From Rhizobium sp. CCGE531 (GTDB taxonomy: Bacteria; Pseudomonadota; Alphaproteobacteria; Rhizobiales; Rhizobiaceae): a DNA stretch of 64,000 nucleotides. The notes under the pieces were generated by a model. The model had not been told where the DNA came from. It saw only the letters and a program-made list of their open reading frames with translations, and did no database searches. The stretch covers positions 1,093,001-1,157,000 of the forward strand of contig NZ_CP032684.1 in the NCBI RefSeq assembly GCF_003627795.1, given 5' to 3'. Shown in pieces: positions 27,518 to 37,298 of the stretch. Position numbers and translations under genes: made by a program. Positions within the stretch are counted from its first letter, which is position 1; every line of letters starts with the position of its first letter.

Positions 27518-28681
27518 ATGTTTGCAGGGGGATTGAACTTCGCGCTTGGCGAGGACATCGAGGCGCTGCGCGAGCAGGTGCGCCGTTTTGCCGGCAACCG
27601 CATCGCGCCGTTTGCCGACGAGATCGACCGCAACAACAGTTTTCCGATGCATCTCTGGAAGGAGATGGGCGATCTCGGCTTGCTTGGGATCACCGTCGAC
27701 GAGGCTTTCGGTGGCGCGGGCCTTGGTTATCTCGCCCATACGGTCGCCATGGAGGAGATCAGCCGTGCTTCGGCTTCTGTCGGCCTGAGTTACGGCGCGC
27801 ATTCCAACCTCTGCGTCAACCAGATCCATCGCAACGGCACGACCGCACAAAAAGAGCGTTACCTGCCGAAGCTGATATCGGGCGAGCATGTGGGTGCGCT
27901 GGCGATGTCGGAGCCCGGCGCCGGCTCCGATGTCGTCTCCATGAAGCTGCATGCCGAAAAGCGCAGCCGCCACTATGTGCTGAACGGCAGCAAGATGTGG
28001 ATCACCAACGGTCCCGATGCAGACGTCCTCGTCGTCTATGCCAAGACCTCGCTGGATGCCGGCCCGCGCGGCATCACCGCCTTTATCGTCGAGAAGGGCT
28101 TCGCCGGCTTTTCCGTCGGCCAGAAGCTCGACAAGCTCGGCATGCGCGGCTCGAACACCTCGGAGCTGATTTTCCTCGATTGCGAAGTGCCGGAGGAAAA
28201 TGTTCTGGGCCAGCTCGATGGCGGCGTCAGCGTGCTGATGTCCGGTCTCGATTATGAGCGCGTCGTGCTCTCGGGCGGTCCCATCGGCATCATGGCCGCC
28301 TGTATGGATGTCGTGCTGCCTTACATGCATGAGCGCAAGCAGTTCGGCCAGTCGATCGGCGAGTTCCAGCTGATGCAGGGCAAGCTTGCCGACATGTATG
28401 TCACCATGAATGCCGCGCGCGCCTATGTCTATGCGGTGGCCGCCGCCTGCGATCGCGGCGAGGCGGCACGCAAGGATGCGGCCGGCTGCATTCTTTACTC
28501 GGCCGAGAAAGCGACCGCGCTGGCGCTCGAATGCATCCAGGCGCTCGGCGGCAATGGCTATACCAATGATTATCCCGCCGGCCGGTTGCTGCGCGACGCC
28601 AAACTCTATGAGATTGGCGCCGGCACCTCCGAAATCCGGCGCATGCTGATCGGCCGTGAGTTGTTCGGCGAAACGGCCTGA
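27518..28681 (+). CDS. liuA: isovaleryl-CoA dehydrogenase
   Basis: A 387-residue acyl-CoA dehydrogenase of normal length. [15 protein letters not shown] and [17 protein letters not shown] are the FAD/substrate loops; [12 protein letters not shown] contains the Glu that is catalytic in isovaleryl-CoA dehydrogenase (in place of the C-terminal Glu of other members); [19 protein letters not shown] ends the family signature. It converts isovaleryl-CoA to 3-methylcrotonyl-CoA, passing electrons to ETF. It is 86 bases after the oxidoreductase and heads the carboxylase genes. Confidence 0.93.
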   Translation: MFAGGLNFALGEDIEALREQVRRFAGNRIAPFADEIDRNNSFPMHLWKEMGDLGLLGITVDEAFGGAGLGYLAHTVAMEEISRASASVGLSYGAHSNLCVNQIHRNGTTAQKERYLPKLISGEHVGALAMSEPGAGSDVVSMKLHAEKRSRHYVLNGSKMWITNGPDADVLVVYAKTSLDAGPRGITAFIVEKGFAGFSVGQKLDKLGMRGSNTSELIFLDCEVPEENVLGQLDGGVSVLMSGLDYERVVLSGGPIGIMAACMDVVLPYMHERKQFGQSIGEFQLMQGKLADMYVTMNAARAYVYAVAAACDRGEAARKDAAGCILYSAEKATALALECIQALGGNGYTNDYPAGRLLRDAKLYEIGAGTSEIRRMLIGRELFGETA

Positions 28682-28716
28682 TTTTGAATTCCATTTTACT
28701 CGATCCGCGAGGCCGC

Positions 28717-30324
28717 ATGACCGTCCTGAAATCGGAGATATCGACGCATACGGATCGCTTTCGCGACAATCGCGCCGCGCTGCTCGAAGCGGTCGGTGTC
28801 GCCGGGGCCGCGGCGTCGCAGGCGGCGGAAGGCGGAGGCGCACAGGCGCGCGAGCGCCATATCAGCCGCGGCAAGATGCTGCCGCGCGATCGTGTCGCCG
28901 GATTGATCGATCCCGCTACGCCGTTTCTGGAAATCGGCGCGACCGCAGCCCATGGAATGTATGGCGACGAGGCGCCCGGAGCCGGCCTGATCGCCGGCAT
29001 CGGCCGCGTTTCCGGCCGCGACTGCATGATCGTCTGCAATGATGCTACGGTCAAAGGCGGCACCTACTATCCGATCACGGTGAAGAAGCATCTTCGCGCG
29101 CAGGAGATTGCGGCGGAAAACAATCTTCCCTGCATCTATCTTGTCGATTCCGGCGGCGCCAACCTCCCGAACCAGGATGAGGTATTTCCGGATCGCGATC
29201 ATTTCGGCCGCATCTTCTACAATCAGGCCAATATGTCGGCCGCCGGCATCCCGCAGATTGCCGTCGTCATGGGCTCCTGCACCGCAGGCGGCGCCTATGT
29301 GCCCGCCATGTCCGACGAAACGATCATCGTCGAGAAGCAGGGGACGATCTTTCTTGCCGGCCCGCCACTCGTCAAGGCCGCGACGGGGGAGGTGGTCTCG
29401 GCCGAGGATCTTGGCGGCGGCGATGTGCATACGCGGCTTTCCGGCGTTGCCGATCATCTGGCGCGCGACGATGCCCATGCGCTTGCGCTTGCCCGGCAGG
29501 CGGTCGCCAACCTCAATCGCCGCAAGCCTGAGAGCGTCGAACTTCGCACGCCGGAGGCACCGCTCTACGATCCCGAAGAGATCCTGGGCATCGTCCCCTC
29601 CGACCTGCGCACGCCCTATGACGTGCGCGAAGTCATCGCCCGCATGGTGGACGGCTCCCGGCTCGACGAGTTCAAGGCGCGTTACGGCACGACGCTGGTT
29701 TGCGGCTTTGCCCATATCCACGGCATTCCCGTCGGGATCATCGCCAATAACGGTGTCCTCTTCTCGGAGTCGGCGCTGAAGGGCGCCCATTTCGTCGAGC
29801 TTTGCTCGCAGCGCAAGATTCCGCTGGTCTTTCTGCAGAACATCACCGGCTTCATGGTCGGCCGCAAATACGAGACGGAGGGCATTGCCAAGAACGGCGC
29901 CAAGCTGGTGACGGCTGTTGCCACGACCAAAGTCCCGAAGATCACCATGCTGATCGGCGGCTCCTTCGGCGCCGGCAATTACGGCATGGCCGGCCGTGCC
30001 TATTCGCCGCGCTTCCTCTGGACCTGGCCCAACAGCCGCATCTCGGTCATGGGCGGAGAGCAGGCGGCCGGGGTGCTCGCCACCGTGCGCGGCGAGGCGC
30101 TCGCTCGCGCCGGCAAGCCATGGACGAAGGAGGAGGAGGCCGCCTTCAAGGCGCCGACACTCAAGATGTTCGAAACCCAGAGCCACCCGCTCTATGCCTC
30201 GGCCCGCCTCTGGGACGACGGCATCATCGATCCGCGCAAGAGCCGCGACGTGCTGGCTCTCTCGCTTTCAGCAGCACTCAACGCGCCGATCGAAGACACG
30301 CGCTTCGGTCTTTTCAGAATGTGA
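28717..30324 (+). CDS. liuB: 3-methylcrotonyl-CoA carboxylase, beta (carboxyltransferase) subunit
   Basis: A 535-residue biotin-dependent carboxyltransferase. Features are [17 protein letters not shown], the oxyanion/acyl-CoA segment [24 protein letters not shown] region (residues about 140-160), [18 protein letters not shown] and [17 protein letters not shown]. It carboxylates 3-methylcrotonyl-CoA to 3-methylglutaconyl-CoA with the biotinyl alpha subunit encoded at 30729. ATG 28717 has a GCGAGG site; TTG 28684 upstream overlaps the previous stop and is less likely. A ridA-type gene separates it from the alpha subunit. Confidence 0.93.
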   Translation: MTVLKSEISTHTDRFRDNRAALLEAVGVAGAAASQAAEGGGAQARERHISRGKMLPRDRVAGLIDPATPFLEIGATAAHGMYGDEAPGAGLIAGIGRVSGRDCMIVCNDATVKGGTYYPITVKKHLRAQEIAAENNLPCIYLVDSGGANLPNQDEVFPDRDHFGRIFYNQANMSAAGIPQIAVVMGSCTAGGAYVPAMSDETIIVEKQGTIFLAGPPLVKAATGEVVSAEDLGGGDVHTRLSGVADHLARDDAHALALARQAVANLNRRKPESVELRTPEAPLYDPEEILGIVPSDLRTPYDVREVIARMVDGSRLDEFKARYGTTLVCGFAHIHGIPVGIIANNGVLFSESALKGAHFVELCSQRKIPLVFLQNITGFMVGRKYETEGIAKNGAKLVTAVATTKVPKITMLIGGSFGAGNYGMAGRAYSPRFLWTWPNSRISVMGGEQAAGVLATVRGEALARAGKPWTKEEEAAFKAPTLKMFETQSHPLYASARLWDDGIIDPRKSRDVLALSLSAALNAPIEDTRFGLFRM

Positions 30325-30334
30325 GGAGATGGAG

Positions 30335-30718
30335 ATGAAACGCGATGCCATCAATGCCAAGAATGCGCCGCAGCCCCGCGGCGGCTATTCGCAGGCCGTA
30401 AAGCTCGAGAATTTCGAGCGATTGCTTTTTGTCAGCGGCCAGATTCCGACTGATGTCGACGATACTCTGCCGGAAGGTTTTCCGGCGCAGGCTCGTCAGG
30501 TCTGGCACAACATCGACGCCCAGCTGAAGGCGGCCGGAATGACCAAGGACGATATCGTCAAGGTCACCACCTTTCTCGCCGACCGCCACCACACCCTGGA
30601 GAACCGCGAGATCCGCGGCGAATATCTGGGCTCCCTCACGCCGGCCATGACTGTCGTGATCGCGGGCATTTTCGATAAGGCCTGGCTGCTCGAAGTCGAG
30701 GTCATCGCCGCGCAATAG
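30335..30718 (+). CDS. RidA-family deaminase-like protein
   Basis: A 127-residue member of the RidA/YjgF family: RGGYSQAVKLENFERLLFVSGQIPTD, then VKVTTFLADRHHTLENREIR and ending in LEVEVIAAQ. Canonical RidA hydrolyses reactive enamine/imine intermediates using an Arg in the R(N)xxxG segment; here the corresponding stretch is NREIRGEYLGSLTPAMTVV, and the usual catalytic Arg is not obvious, so it may belong to a non-deaminase subgroup. It is lodged between the two carboxylase subunit genes, ten bases after liuB, and has a GAGGAG ribosome site. ATG 30329 is an alternative start. Confidence 0.85.
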   Translation: MKRDAINAKNAPQPRGGYSQAVKLENFERLLFVSGQIPTDVDDTLPEGFPAQARQVWHNIDAQLKAAGMTKDDIVKVTTFLADRHHTLENREIRGEYLGSLTPAMTVVIAGIFDKAWLLEVEVIAAQ

Positions 30719-30728
30719 GATCCCGCCG

Positions 30729-32717
30729 ATGTTTTCGAAGATACTGATCGCCAATCGCGGGGAAATTGCCTGCCGGGTCATCCACACGGCAAGGCGCATG
30801 GGCATCCGCACCGTCGCCGTCTATTCCGACGCCGATCGGGATGCGCTGCATGTGACGCTCGCCGACGAGGCCGTTCATATCGGCCCGGCGGCGGCGAGCG
30901 AAAGTTATCTTTCGAAGCAGAAGATCATCGCGGCGGCTGAGCGAACCCGAGCGGAGGCCATCCATCCCGGCTATGGTTTTCTCTCGGAAAATGCCGATTT
31001 TGCCGAAGCGGTCGAGGCGGCGGGTTTCGTCTTCATCGGCCCGTCGCCGGCCTCCATCCGCGCCATGGGGCTCAAGGATGCCGCCAAGGCGCTGATGGAG
31101 AGGGCAGGCGTGCCCGTTGTTCCCGGCTATCATGGCGATAAGCAGGAGCCCGGCTTCCTTGCCGAGCAGGCCGAGGGCATCGGCTTTCCTATTCTCATCA
31201 AGGCGCGGGCAGGTGGCGGGGGCAAGGGCATGCGCCGTGTCGACGGACCGGTGGATTTCGAGGCTTCGCTGGAGGCGGCAAAGCGCGAGGCGAAATCGGC
31301 TTTTGGCGACGATGCCGTGCTGATCGAGAAATATCTGATCAAGCCGCGCCACATCGAAATCCAGGTCTTCGGCGATATCAATGGCAATGCCGTGCATCTC
31401 TTCGAGCGCGATTGCTCGCTGCAGCGTCGGCACCAGAAGGTGATCGAAGAGGCGCCGGCGCCTGGCATGACTGAGGAGATGCGCAGCGCCATGGGCGAGG
31501 CGGCCGTTCGCGCCGCCCGCGCCATCGATTATCGCGGCGCCGGCACGGTCGAATTCATCGCCGATGTCTCCGACGGCCTGTCGCCGGACCGCTTCTTCTT
31601 CATGGAAATGAACACCCGCCTGCAGGTCGAGCATCCCGTCACCGAGGCGATCGCCGGCGTCGATCTGGTGGAGTGGCAATTGCGCGTTGCGAGCGGCGAG
31701 CCGCTGCCGAAGACGCAGGACGAACTCACCATAAACGGCTGGGCTTTCGAAGCGCGCATCTACGCCGAAGACCCGGCGCGCGGCTTCCTGCCGGCAACCG
31801 GCACGCTCGCGCACTTAAGCTTTCCCGAAGGCGATGTCCGCATCGATGCCGGCGTGCGCGAGGGCGATAGCATCACCCCGCATTACGATCCTTTGATCGC
31901 CAAGCTGACGGTGCATGCGCCGGATCGCCCGGCTGCCCTTGCCAAGCTCACGCGAGGGTTGGAGCAGACACAGGTTGCGGGAACCACCACCAATCTCGAT
32001 TTCCTCATCCGGCTCAGCCGCCAACCGGACTTCGCCGCCGGTCATCCGGATACGGGGCTGATCGATCGGGACATAGAGGCGCTGACCGCGACGCAGCAGC
32101 CCGACGATGCGGCGCTTGCCATCGCCGCCATTGTCGAGGCGGGCGGCTTTGCTAAAACCACCGGCAACGACCCCTGGCATTCGCTCGGCGCCTGGCAGCT
32201 CTGGGGCGAAGCAAGCCGTCCCGTCACGCTGCATTTTGCCGGCGACCATAGGAATTGCCGGGTGATTGCAAAGGGTCCGGCGCTTTTCAGCGTCACCTTC
32301 GATGATCGCTCCATTCTCGTTCGTCTCTTCGAAGATGACGATGTTGCCCGACGCATCGAAATCGACGGCCGGCAGTCCCGCGTCGATATCTTTGAGACGT
32401 CCTCAGCCGTGACGCTGTTTCTCGACGGACACACCCATCATTTCCATCGCCTCGATCTGCTCGATGGCGCGGAGGAGGCGGCTGGCGGCGGCGACCGCGT
32501 GGTTGCGCCGATGCCGGGCCTCGTCAAGATCGTCCGCGTGCGTGAGGGCGATACGGTGGCGAAGGGCCAGGCACTGGTCGTCATGGAAGCCATGAAGATG
32601 GAGCTGACGCTGACGGCGGCGCGCGACGGCATCGTCGAAAGCCTGCATGTCGGCGAGGGGGATCAGACCAGCGAAAGCGCCGTACTTCTGTCACTTCGGC
32701 CGGAGGACACGGCATGA
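30729..32717 (+). CDS. liuD: 3-methylcrotonyl-CoA carboxylase, alpha (biotin carboxylase/carrier) subunit
   Basis: A 662-residue two-part protein. The biotin carboxylase part starts FSKILIANRGEIACRVIHTA, has the ATP-grasp loop KARAGGGGKGMRRV, FMEMNTRLQVEHPVTE and the Arg of the active site. The BT linker region follows, and the C-terminal biotinyl domain has VMEAMKMELTL with the biotin Lys at about residue 623. It charges biotin with bicarbonate and delivers it to LiuB. Its stop overlaps the start of the lyase gene (ATGA at 32714-32717). Confidence 0.94.
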   Translation: MFSKILIANRGEIACRVIHTARRMGIRTVAVYSDADRDALHVTLADEAVHIGPAAASESYLSKQKIIAAAERTRAEAIHPGYGFLSENADFAEAVEAAGFVFIGPSPASIRAMGLKDAAKALMERAGVPVVPGYHGDKQEPGFLAEQAEGIGFPILIKARAGGGGKGMRRVDGPVDFEASLEAAKREAKSAFGDDAVLIEKYLIKPRHIEIQVFGDINGNAVHLFERDCSLQRRHQKVIEEAPAPGMTEEMRSAMGEAAVRAARAIDYRGAGTVEFIADVSDGLSPDRFFFMEMNTRLQVEHPVTEAIAGVDLVEWQLRVASGEPLPKTQDELTINGWAFEARIYAEDPARGFLPATGTLAHLSFPEGDVRIDAGVREGDSITPHYDPLIAKLTVHAPDRPAALAKLTRGLEQTQVAGTTTNLDFLIRLSRQPDFAAGHPDTGLIDRDIEALTATQQPDDAALAIAAIVEAGGFAKTTGNDPWHSLGAWQLWGEASRPVTLHFAGDHRNCRVIAKGPALFSVTFDDRSILVRLFEDDDVARRIEIDGRQSRVDIFETSSAVTLFLDGHTHHFHRLDLLDGAEEAAGGGDRVVAPMPGLVKIVRVREGDTVAKGQALVVMEAMKMELTLTAARDGIVESLHVGEGDQTSESAVLLSLRPEDTA

Positions 32718-33583
32718 CCGACAAGCCCCCAAACCACGTCACCATTGTCGAGATGGCGCCGCGCGACGGCCTGCAGAATGAGAAGCAGCCGGTCGATACC
32801 GCGCGGAAGATCGAGCTGGTGGATCTGCTCTCCGATTGCGGTTTCGAACGCATCGAGGTTACCAGCTTCGTCAGTCCGAAATGGGTGCCGCAGCTTGCCG
32901 ATGCCGCCGCCGTCATGGCTGGGATAGAGCGGCGTTCCGGCGTTCGTTATGCAGCGCTGACGCCCAACATGAAGGGCTTCGAGGCGGCACTTGCAGCCGG
33001 TGCCGATGAGGTGGCGATCTTTGCATCTGCTTCCGAAACCTTCTCCATGCGCAACATCAATTGCTCTATCGCCGAAAGCATCGAGCGCTTCCGACCGGTC
33101 GCGGCAGCCAGCCGGGATCGTGGCGTTCCGTTGCGCGGCTACGTCAGCTGCGTCGTCGAATGCCCCTATGAGGGTGCCGCGCCGCCGCAAAACGTCGTGG
33201 GCGTTGCCCGGCAATTGCGGGAGCTCGGCTGTTATGAAATCAGCCTTGGCGATACGATCGGCAGAGGCGAACCGGAGGCGGTGGACAGAATGCTGGACGC
33301 CGTTCTTGCCGAACTGCCTGCCGCCATGCTCGCCGGACATTTTCACGATACGTCAGGCCGGGCATTGGACAATATCGGTGTCGCTCTCGATCGGGGTCTG
33401 CGGGTATTCGACGCCGCCGCCGGCGGTCTTGGCGGCTGCCCCTTTGCCCCCGGCGCCAAGGGCAATGTCGATACCGTGGCGGTTCACCACTATCTGGCGC
33501 TGCATGGCTTCGAGACCGGTCTCGATGATGAGAAACTTGCCCGCGCCGCCGCCTTTGCCCGCAGCCTCAGGAGTGCCTCATGA
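32714..33583 (+). CDS. liuE: hydroxymethylglutaryl-CoA lyase
   Basis: A 289-residue HMGL-like TIM barrel. It begins VTIVEMAPRDGLQNEKQPVDT (metal-binding Asp and substrate Arg in PRDG), contains EVTSFVSPKWVPQLADA, and the catalytic loop GLGGCPFAPGAKGNVDTV with the HMG-CoA lyase Cys. It splits HMG-CoA into acetyl-CoA and acetoacetate, the end of leucine breakdown. Both ends overlap neighbours by four bases, showing tight coupling. Confidence 0.94.
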   Translation: MTDKPPNHVTIVEMAPRDGLQNEKQPVDTARKIELVDLLSDCGFERIEVTSFVSPKWVPQLADAAAVMAGIERRSGVRYAALTPNMKGFEAALAAGADEVAIFASASETFSMRNINCSIAESIERFRPVAAASRDRGVPLRGYVSCVVECPYEGAAPPQNVVGVARQLRELGCYEISLGDTIGRGEPEAVDRMLDAVLAELPAAMLAGHFHDTSGRALDNIGVALDRGLRVFDAAAGGLGGCPFAPGAKGNVDTVAVHHYLALHGFETGLDDEKLARAAAFARSLRSAS

Positions 33584-34368
33584 CATCACAAACGATCCGC
33601 ATCGATACCGATGAGCGGGGTGTCGCCCACCTCACGCTGGCGCGCCCCGAAAAGCACAATGCCCTGTCTGCGGAGATGATCGATGCCCTGACGGCGGCAA
33701 CGCACGATCTCGCCCATGACAAGGCGGTGAGGGTCGTCGTACTCACCGGCGAGGGCGCGAGCTTCTGCGCCGGCGGCGATCTCGGCTGGATGCGCGCCCA
33801 GTTCGACGCAACGCGCGCGGGGCGCATGGTCGAGGCGCGCCGGCTCGCCATGCTGTTCAAGGCGCTGAACGAGCTGCCGAAGCCGCTGGTTGCCCGTGTG
33901 CATGGCAATGCCTTCGGCGGTGGCATCGGCATCTTGAGCGTCTGCGATATGGTGATAGCGGCATCGACGGCGCGCTTCGGTCTGACGGAAGTGCGCCTCG
34001 GCATCATTCCAGCCACCATCAGCCCCTATGTCATCGCCCGGATCGGCGAGACGAATGCCCGCCCGCTCTTCCTCTCCGGCAAGATCATCGATGCCTGGCA
34101 GGCGCATGCCGCCGGCCTGCTGTCGCGTGTCGTGGCGGAGGAGGCGCTGGATGAAGCCGTGGAAGCGGAGGTTCGCCATTTCCTGGCGGCCTCACCCCAG
34201 GCGGCCGCCCGCGCCAAGGCCCTGGCACGCTCCGTCGGCAGGCCGGTCACCGATGGCATGATCGATCACGTCGTCGAGCAATTGGCGGATGCATGGGAAA
34301 CCGAGGAGGCGAAGGAGGGCGTCACCGCCTTCTTCGAGAAGCGTCAGCCGAACTGGCGATCGGCCTAA
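33580..34368 (+). CDS. liuC: methylglutaconyl-CoA hydratase (enoyl-CoA hydratase family)
   Basis: A 262-residue crotonase-fold protein. LARPEKHNALSAEMIDAL, GEGASFCAGGDLGWM (first oxyanion loop), HGNAFGGGIGILSVCDMVIA and TEVRLGIIPATISPYV (catalytic Glu region) are all present. Within this operon the expected reaction is hydration of 3-methylglutaconyl-CoA to HMG-CoA. It overlaps liuE by four bases. Its TAA stop (34366-34368) is made of the TA and first A of a family B repeat. Confidence 0.88.
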   Translation: MTSQTIRIDTDERGVAHLTLARPEKHNALSAEMIDALTAATHDLAHDKAVRVVVLTGEGASFCAGGDLGWMRAQFDATRAGRMVEARRLAMLFKALNELPKPLVARVHGNAFGGGIGILSVCDMVIAASTARFGLTEVRLGIIPATISPYVIARIGETNARPLFLSGKIIDAWQAHAAGLLSRVVAEEALDEAVEAEVRHFLAASPQAAARAKALARSVGRPVTDGMIDHVVEQLADAWETEEAKEGVTAFFEKRQPNWRSA

Positions 34369-34471
34369 AGCATGTCGCGCAAAGGTGTGCAGCGGTTTTG
34401 CGATAACGACATGCGAAAAATCAAAAGTTTAAAGCGCAGGGAGCGAATCTGAAAGATCGCGACGCGCTTTA
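34366..34471. repeat. TA-flanked inverted-repeat element, family B copy 1
   Basis: 106 bases from TAAAGCATGTCGCG to CGCGACGCGCTTTA (terminal arms 12 of 14 matching), interior 102 bases between TA dinucleotides. It fills the entire gap between two convergent genes, and each of its ends is the TAA stop codon of one of them. It aligns along its whole length with 52491-52596. Confidence 0.85.
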
Positions 34472-35839
34472 AAGGAGCCTGTTGTTTTCGATGGTCAATT
34501 GCGGGAACTGCGAGTTCCCCTTTGCCAACTCACCCGATGCCGGCTTGTCCCAGCGAAAGCCCATGATCGCGCCTTGCTCCATCTCCTGGAAGAGATTGCC
34601 TGAAATCACTGCCGAGCCGGCACCGTCCGCCACCGAGACGACGCAACCGATGCCGGCATGTCTGACGATATTGCCGGTCGCGACCACGTTGCGGAGATAT
34701 AGACCCCAGCCAAGCCTTAATCCCCAGAGCGGGGCGTTCTCGATGACATTGTCGGTAACAAGCGTATCGGCTTCGGCCGAAATGCCGATGCCAAAGCCGC
34801 CATCCTGCGCATAAGGTGCTGTAAGCGAGAGGTTGCGGATGACATTGCCCGTCACCGCAGCGAGCCTCCCGCCCCTGTCGAAATTGGTGACCGAGATGCC
34901 GTTGGCGGCGCCATCGACCAGATTGTCGTTGATCGTGGCGCCGACGAACTCGAATTCGCAATAGATGGCGGTTTCGCCCGAACGCAGGCATTGATTGCCG
35001 GAGATCTGCACATTCGATGCCGAGTTGGCGCGGATGGCGGTGAAGGCGCAATCGGCAATCTGGTTGCCCGAAACCGTCACGCCATCGGCGCGGAAGACAT
35101 TGATGCCGTTGCCGTTCTGGCCGGTGCCGCCGCCGTTGGCGCGGATGCGGGCAATGCGGTTGTTGGTGACGCTGCTGCCATCCTCGGCCTTTTCCCAGCG
35201 ATGGATGAGGATGCCGCCATTGCCGCAATCCTCGACGCGATTGCCGGTGACAGCCAATCCGGCTGACTGGACGGAATAGATGCCGGCCTCGGCGGCGCCG
35301 GAGATGCGGCTGCGTTCGATCCGGCCGCCGCAGCGCTCCAGCTGCAGCGCATGCTTGCGGCTGCCGGTAACATCGCAATTGTCGATCAGCACCTCATCGA
35401 CGCCGGTAAATTGCAGGAGCCCGCCGGCATAGTCGGCAAGCCAGCGATTGCCGCCGTCAAGCACGAGGCCGGAAAGCTCGATGCGCTTGGCCTTATCCGC
35501 ATTCATCAGATGGCCGTCACCGCTGTAGACCAGCCGCGAGGCACCGGGAACACCATTGATGCGCGTATTGTTGGGGAGTGTCAGGTTGGAGACGGTGTAT
35601 GTGCCCGGCGGCAGGAAAAGCGGCATGTTGGTGCGCGCCGCATTGTCGATCATCGCCTGCAGCTTGCCGCTCTTGAAGTCGCTCGCTCCCGGTGTCGTCT
35701 TCAACGCAATGGCGTCGATCGGCCCCCGCAGCTCGGCACCCCTCATCCTGGCAAGCGGCGCGGCGAAAACCCGGGGCGCAAGCAAGCCGGCCGCTGCGGA
35801 AGCGGTGAGGGAAGCGATAAAGGCGCGGCGTTGGATCAT
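34469..35839 (-). CDS. Tat-exported right-handed beta-helix protein (TIGR03808 type)
   Basis: A 456-residue secreted protein. MIQRRAFIASLTASAAAGLLAPRVFA is a Tat signal of RR-x-F kind (shown by Arg4-Arg5). The rest is built of repeated beta-helix coils with N-x-I/V and GN-x-I motifs: NNRIARI, GNQIADC, GNQCLRS, NDNLVDG, GNVIRNL, DNVIENA, GNIVRHA, GNLFQEM. This is the pattern of TIGR03808, a Rhizobiales family related to pectate-lyase/parallel beta-helix proteins; carbohydrate binding is likely but unproven. Start 35839 has a GGGAG ribosome site. The 35840-36099 gap shows nothing coding. Confidence 0.85.
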   Translation of the reverse strand: MIQRRAFIASLTASAAAGLLAPRVFAAPLARMRGAELRGPIDAIALKTTPGASDFKSGKLQAMIDNAARTNMPLFLPPGTYTVSNLTLPNNTRINGVPGASRLVYSGDGHLMNADKAKRIELSGLVLDGGNRWLADYAGGLLQFTGVDEVLIDNCDVTGSRKHALQLERCGGRIERSRISGAAEAGIYSVQSAGLAVTGNRVEDCGNGGILIHRWEKAEDGSSVTNNRIARIRANGGGTGQNGNGINVFRADGVTVSGNQIADCAFTAIRANSASNVQISGNQCLRSGETAIYCEFEFVGATINDNLVDGAANGISVTNFDRGGRLAAVTGNVIRNLSLTAPYAQDGGFGIGISAEADTLVTDNVIENAPLWGLRLGWGLYLRNVVATGNIVRHAGIGCVVSVADGAGSAVISGNLFQEMEQGAIMGFRWDKPASGELAKGNSQFPQLTIENNRLL

Positions 35840-36099
35840 TGTGAACTCCCAGGGCGACACCGACAAAGCAGAAATCATGCCAAGGCTATCTGTCTCGTTT
35901 TGGTACGGAGGCGGCTCATCAAACGCGCTTGGCTTGCCCAAAAGCCCCAGATCTTTGCCATTTCATTTACCAGTCCGGCACAGACGAAGCTCCGCCAACG
36001 ATCGATCCGCGCTAGAGATCGGCAACCCAAACGCGGATTCGATCAAAAAGCTGCTGTCATCGCTACCTAATCGTGCAAATCGCGCTATCCTCATAAGTC

Positions 36100-37110
36100 A
36101 TGAGACCCGACCAACTGCTTTATCCGGCGCCTGAGGGATTGTTCTGTCCGATCGGCGGCTTCTACATCGACCCCGTACAGCCGGTCGGTCGGGCACTTGT
36201 CACGCATGGCCATTCCGACCATGCCCGTTCCGGCCATGCCCATGTGCTCGCCACGCGCCAGACGCTGGATATCATGCGCATCCGCTATGGCGATGGTTTC
36301 GCGGCATCGGAACAGGCGATCGGCTTCGGCGAAGAGGTGACGATCAACGGCGTCAAGGTGCAGTTCCACCCTGCAGGCCATGTTCTCGGCTCGGCGCAGA
36401 TCGCGGTGGAGAAGGATGGGCTGCGCATCGTCGTTTCGGGGGACTACAAGCGCCGGCCGGACCCGACCTGTGAAGCCTATGTGCCAGTTCCCTGCGATGT
36501 CTTCATCACCGAGGCCACTTTCGGGCTGCCGGTATTCCACCATCCCGATCCGATGGCCGAGACACGCAAGCTCTTGGCCTCGCTTCGCCAATTCCCCGAG
36601 CGAACGCATCTGATCGGCGCCTATGCGCTCGGCAAGGCACAGCGCGTCATCCGTCTTTTGCGCGATGCCGGCTATGACAAGCCGATCTACATTCATGGCG
36701 CGCTGGAAACCCTGTGCGACTATTATGTCAGCCAGGGCATCGCGCTCGGCGAGCTCAAGCCGGCCACCATCGAAAGCCGCGACCAGTCGATCTTCCAGGG
36801 TGCCGTCGTCGTCGGCCCGCCCTCCGCTTTCCAGGACCGCTGGGCGCGGCGGTTCCACGATCCGCTTCCGGCCTTCGCGTCCGGCTGGATGATGGTGCGA
36901 CAGCGCGCCAAGCAGCTCGGCGTCGAGCTGCCGCTCGTCATATCGGACCATTGCGATTGGCCCGAACTGACCGAGACGATCTCCGACTTGAAGCCGAGCG
37001 AGGTCTGGGTCACCCACGGCCGCGAAGAGGCGCTGGTGCGCTGGTGCGAGCTGCAGGGCATCGCCGCCAAGCCGCTGCATCTCATCGGCTATGAAGACGA
37101 GGGAGACTAG
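36100..37110 (+). CDS. ligase-associated DNA exonuclease (metallo-beta-lactamase/beta-CASP fold)
   Basis: A 336-residue protein with the MBL motif THGHSDHARSGH, followed by FHPAGHVLGSAQI and VSGDYKRRPDPTCE (metal ligands), and a later beta-CASP segment (GAYALGKAQRVIRLLRDAGYDKPIYIHGALE) and SDHCDWPEL / VWVTHGREEALV. This is the exonuclease of the bacterial ligase-associated cassette (TIGR04122), thought to process DNA ends in repair. The partner ligase is 188 bases downstream, beyond an inverted-repeat element. The cassette's usual DEXH helicase and phosphoesterase are not next to it. Confidence 0.9.
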   Translation: MRPDQLLYPAPEGLFCPIGGFYIDPVQPVGRALVTHGHSDHARSGHAHVLATRQTLDIMRIRYGDGFAASEQAIGFGEEVTINGVKVQFHPAGHVLGSAQIAVEKDGLRIVVSGDYKRRPDPTCEAYVPVPCDVFITEATFGLPVFHHPDPMAETRKLLASLRQFPERTHLIGAYALGKAQRVIRLLRDAGYDKPIYIHGALETLCDYYVSQGIALGELKPATIESRDQSIFQGAVVVGPPSAFQDRWARRFHDPLPAFASGWMMVRQRAKQLGVELPLVISDHCDWPELTETISDLKPSEVWVTHGREEALVRWCELQGIAAKPLHLIGYEDEGD

Positions 37111-37135
37111 ATGATGAGGGTCGTCGTTTGTCTCG

Positions 37136-37288
37136 CCTTCTCCCCAGCGGGGAGAAGGTGGCCCGAAGGGTCGGATGAGGGGGATTTACGCAAAGATATT
37201 GCAACGCTGCAACCTGTGGATGGCGCGAGGGACTACCCCTGCTCCCCCTCATCCGCCCTCCGGGCACCTTCTCCCCGAGGGGAGAAGG
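37136..37288. repeat. large inverted repeat between exonuclease and ligase genes
   Basis: Left arm 37136-37184 and right arm 37243-37288 are inverted copies; each outer end is itself a hairpin (CCTTCTCCCC-AGC-GGGGAGAAGG at 37136-37158). The 58-base centre has no repeat structure. The layout recurs, with other sequence, at 42187-42375 and 50218-50342. Confidence 0.75.
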
Positions 37289-37298
37289 AGGCACTCAG

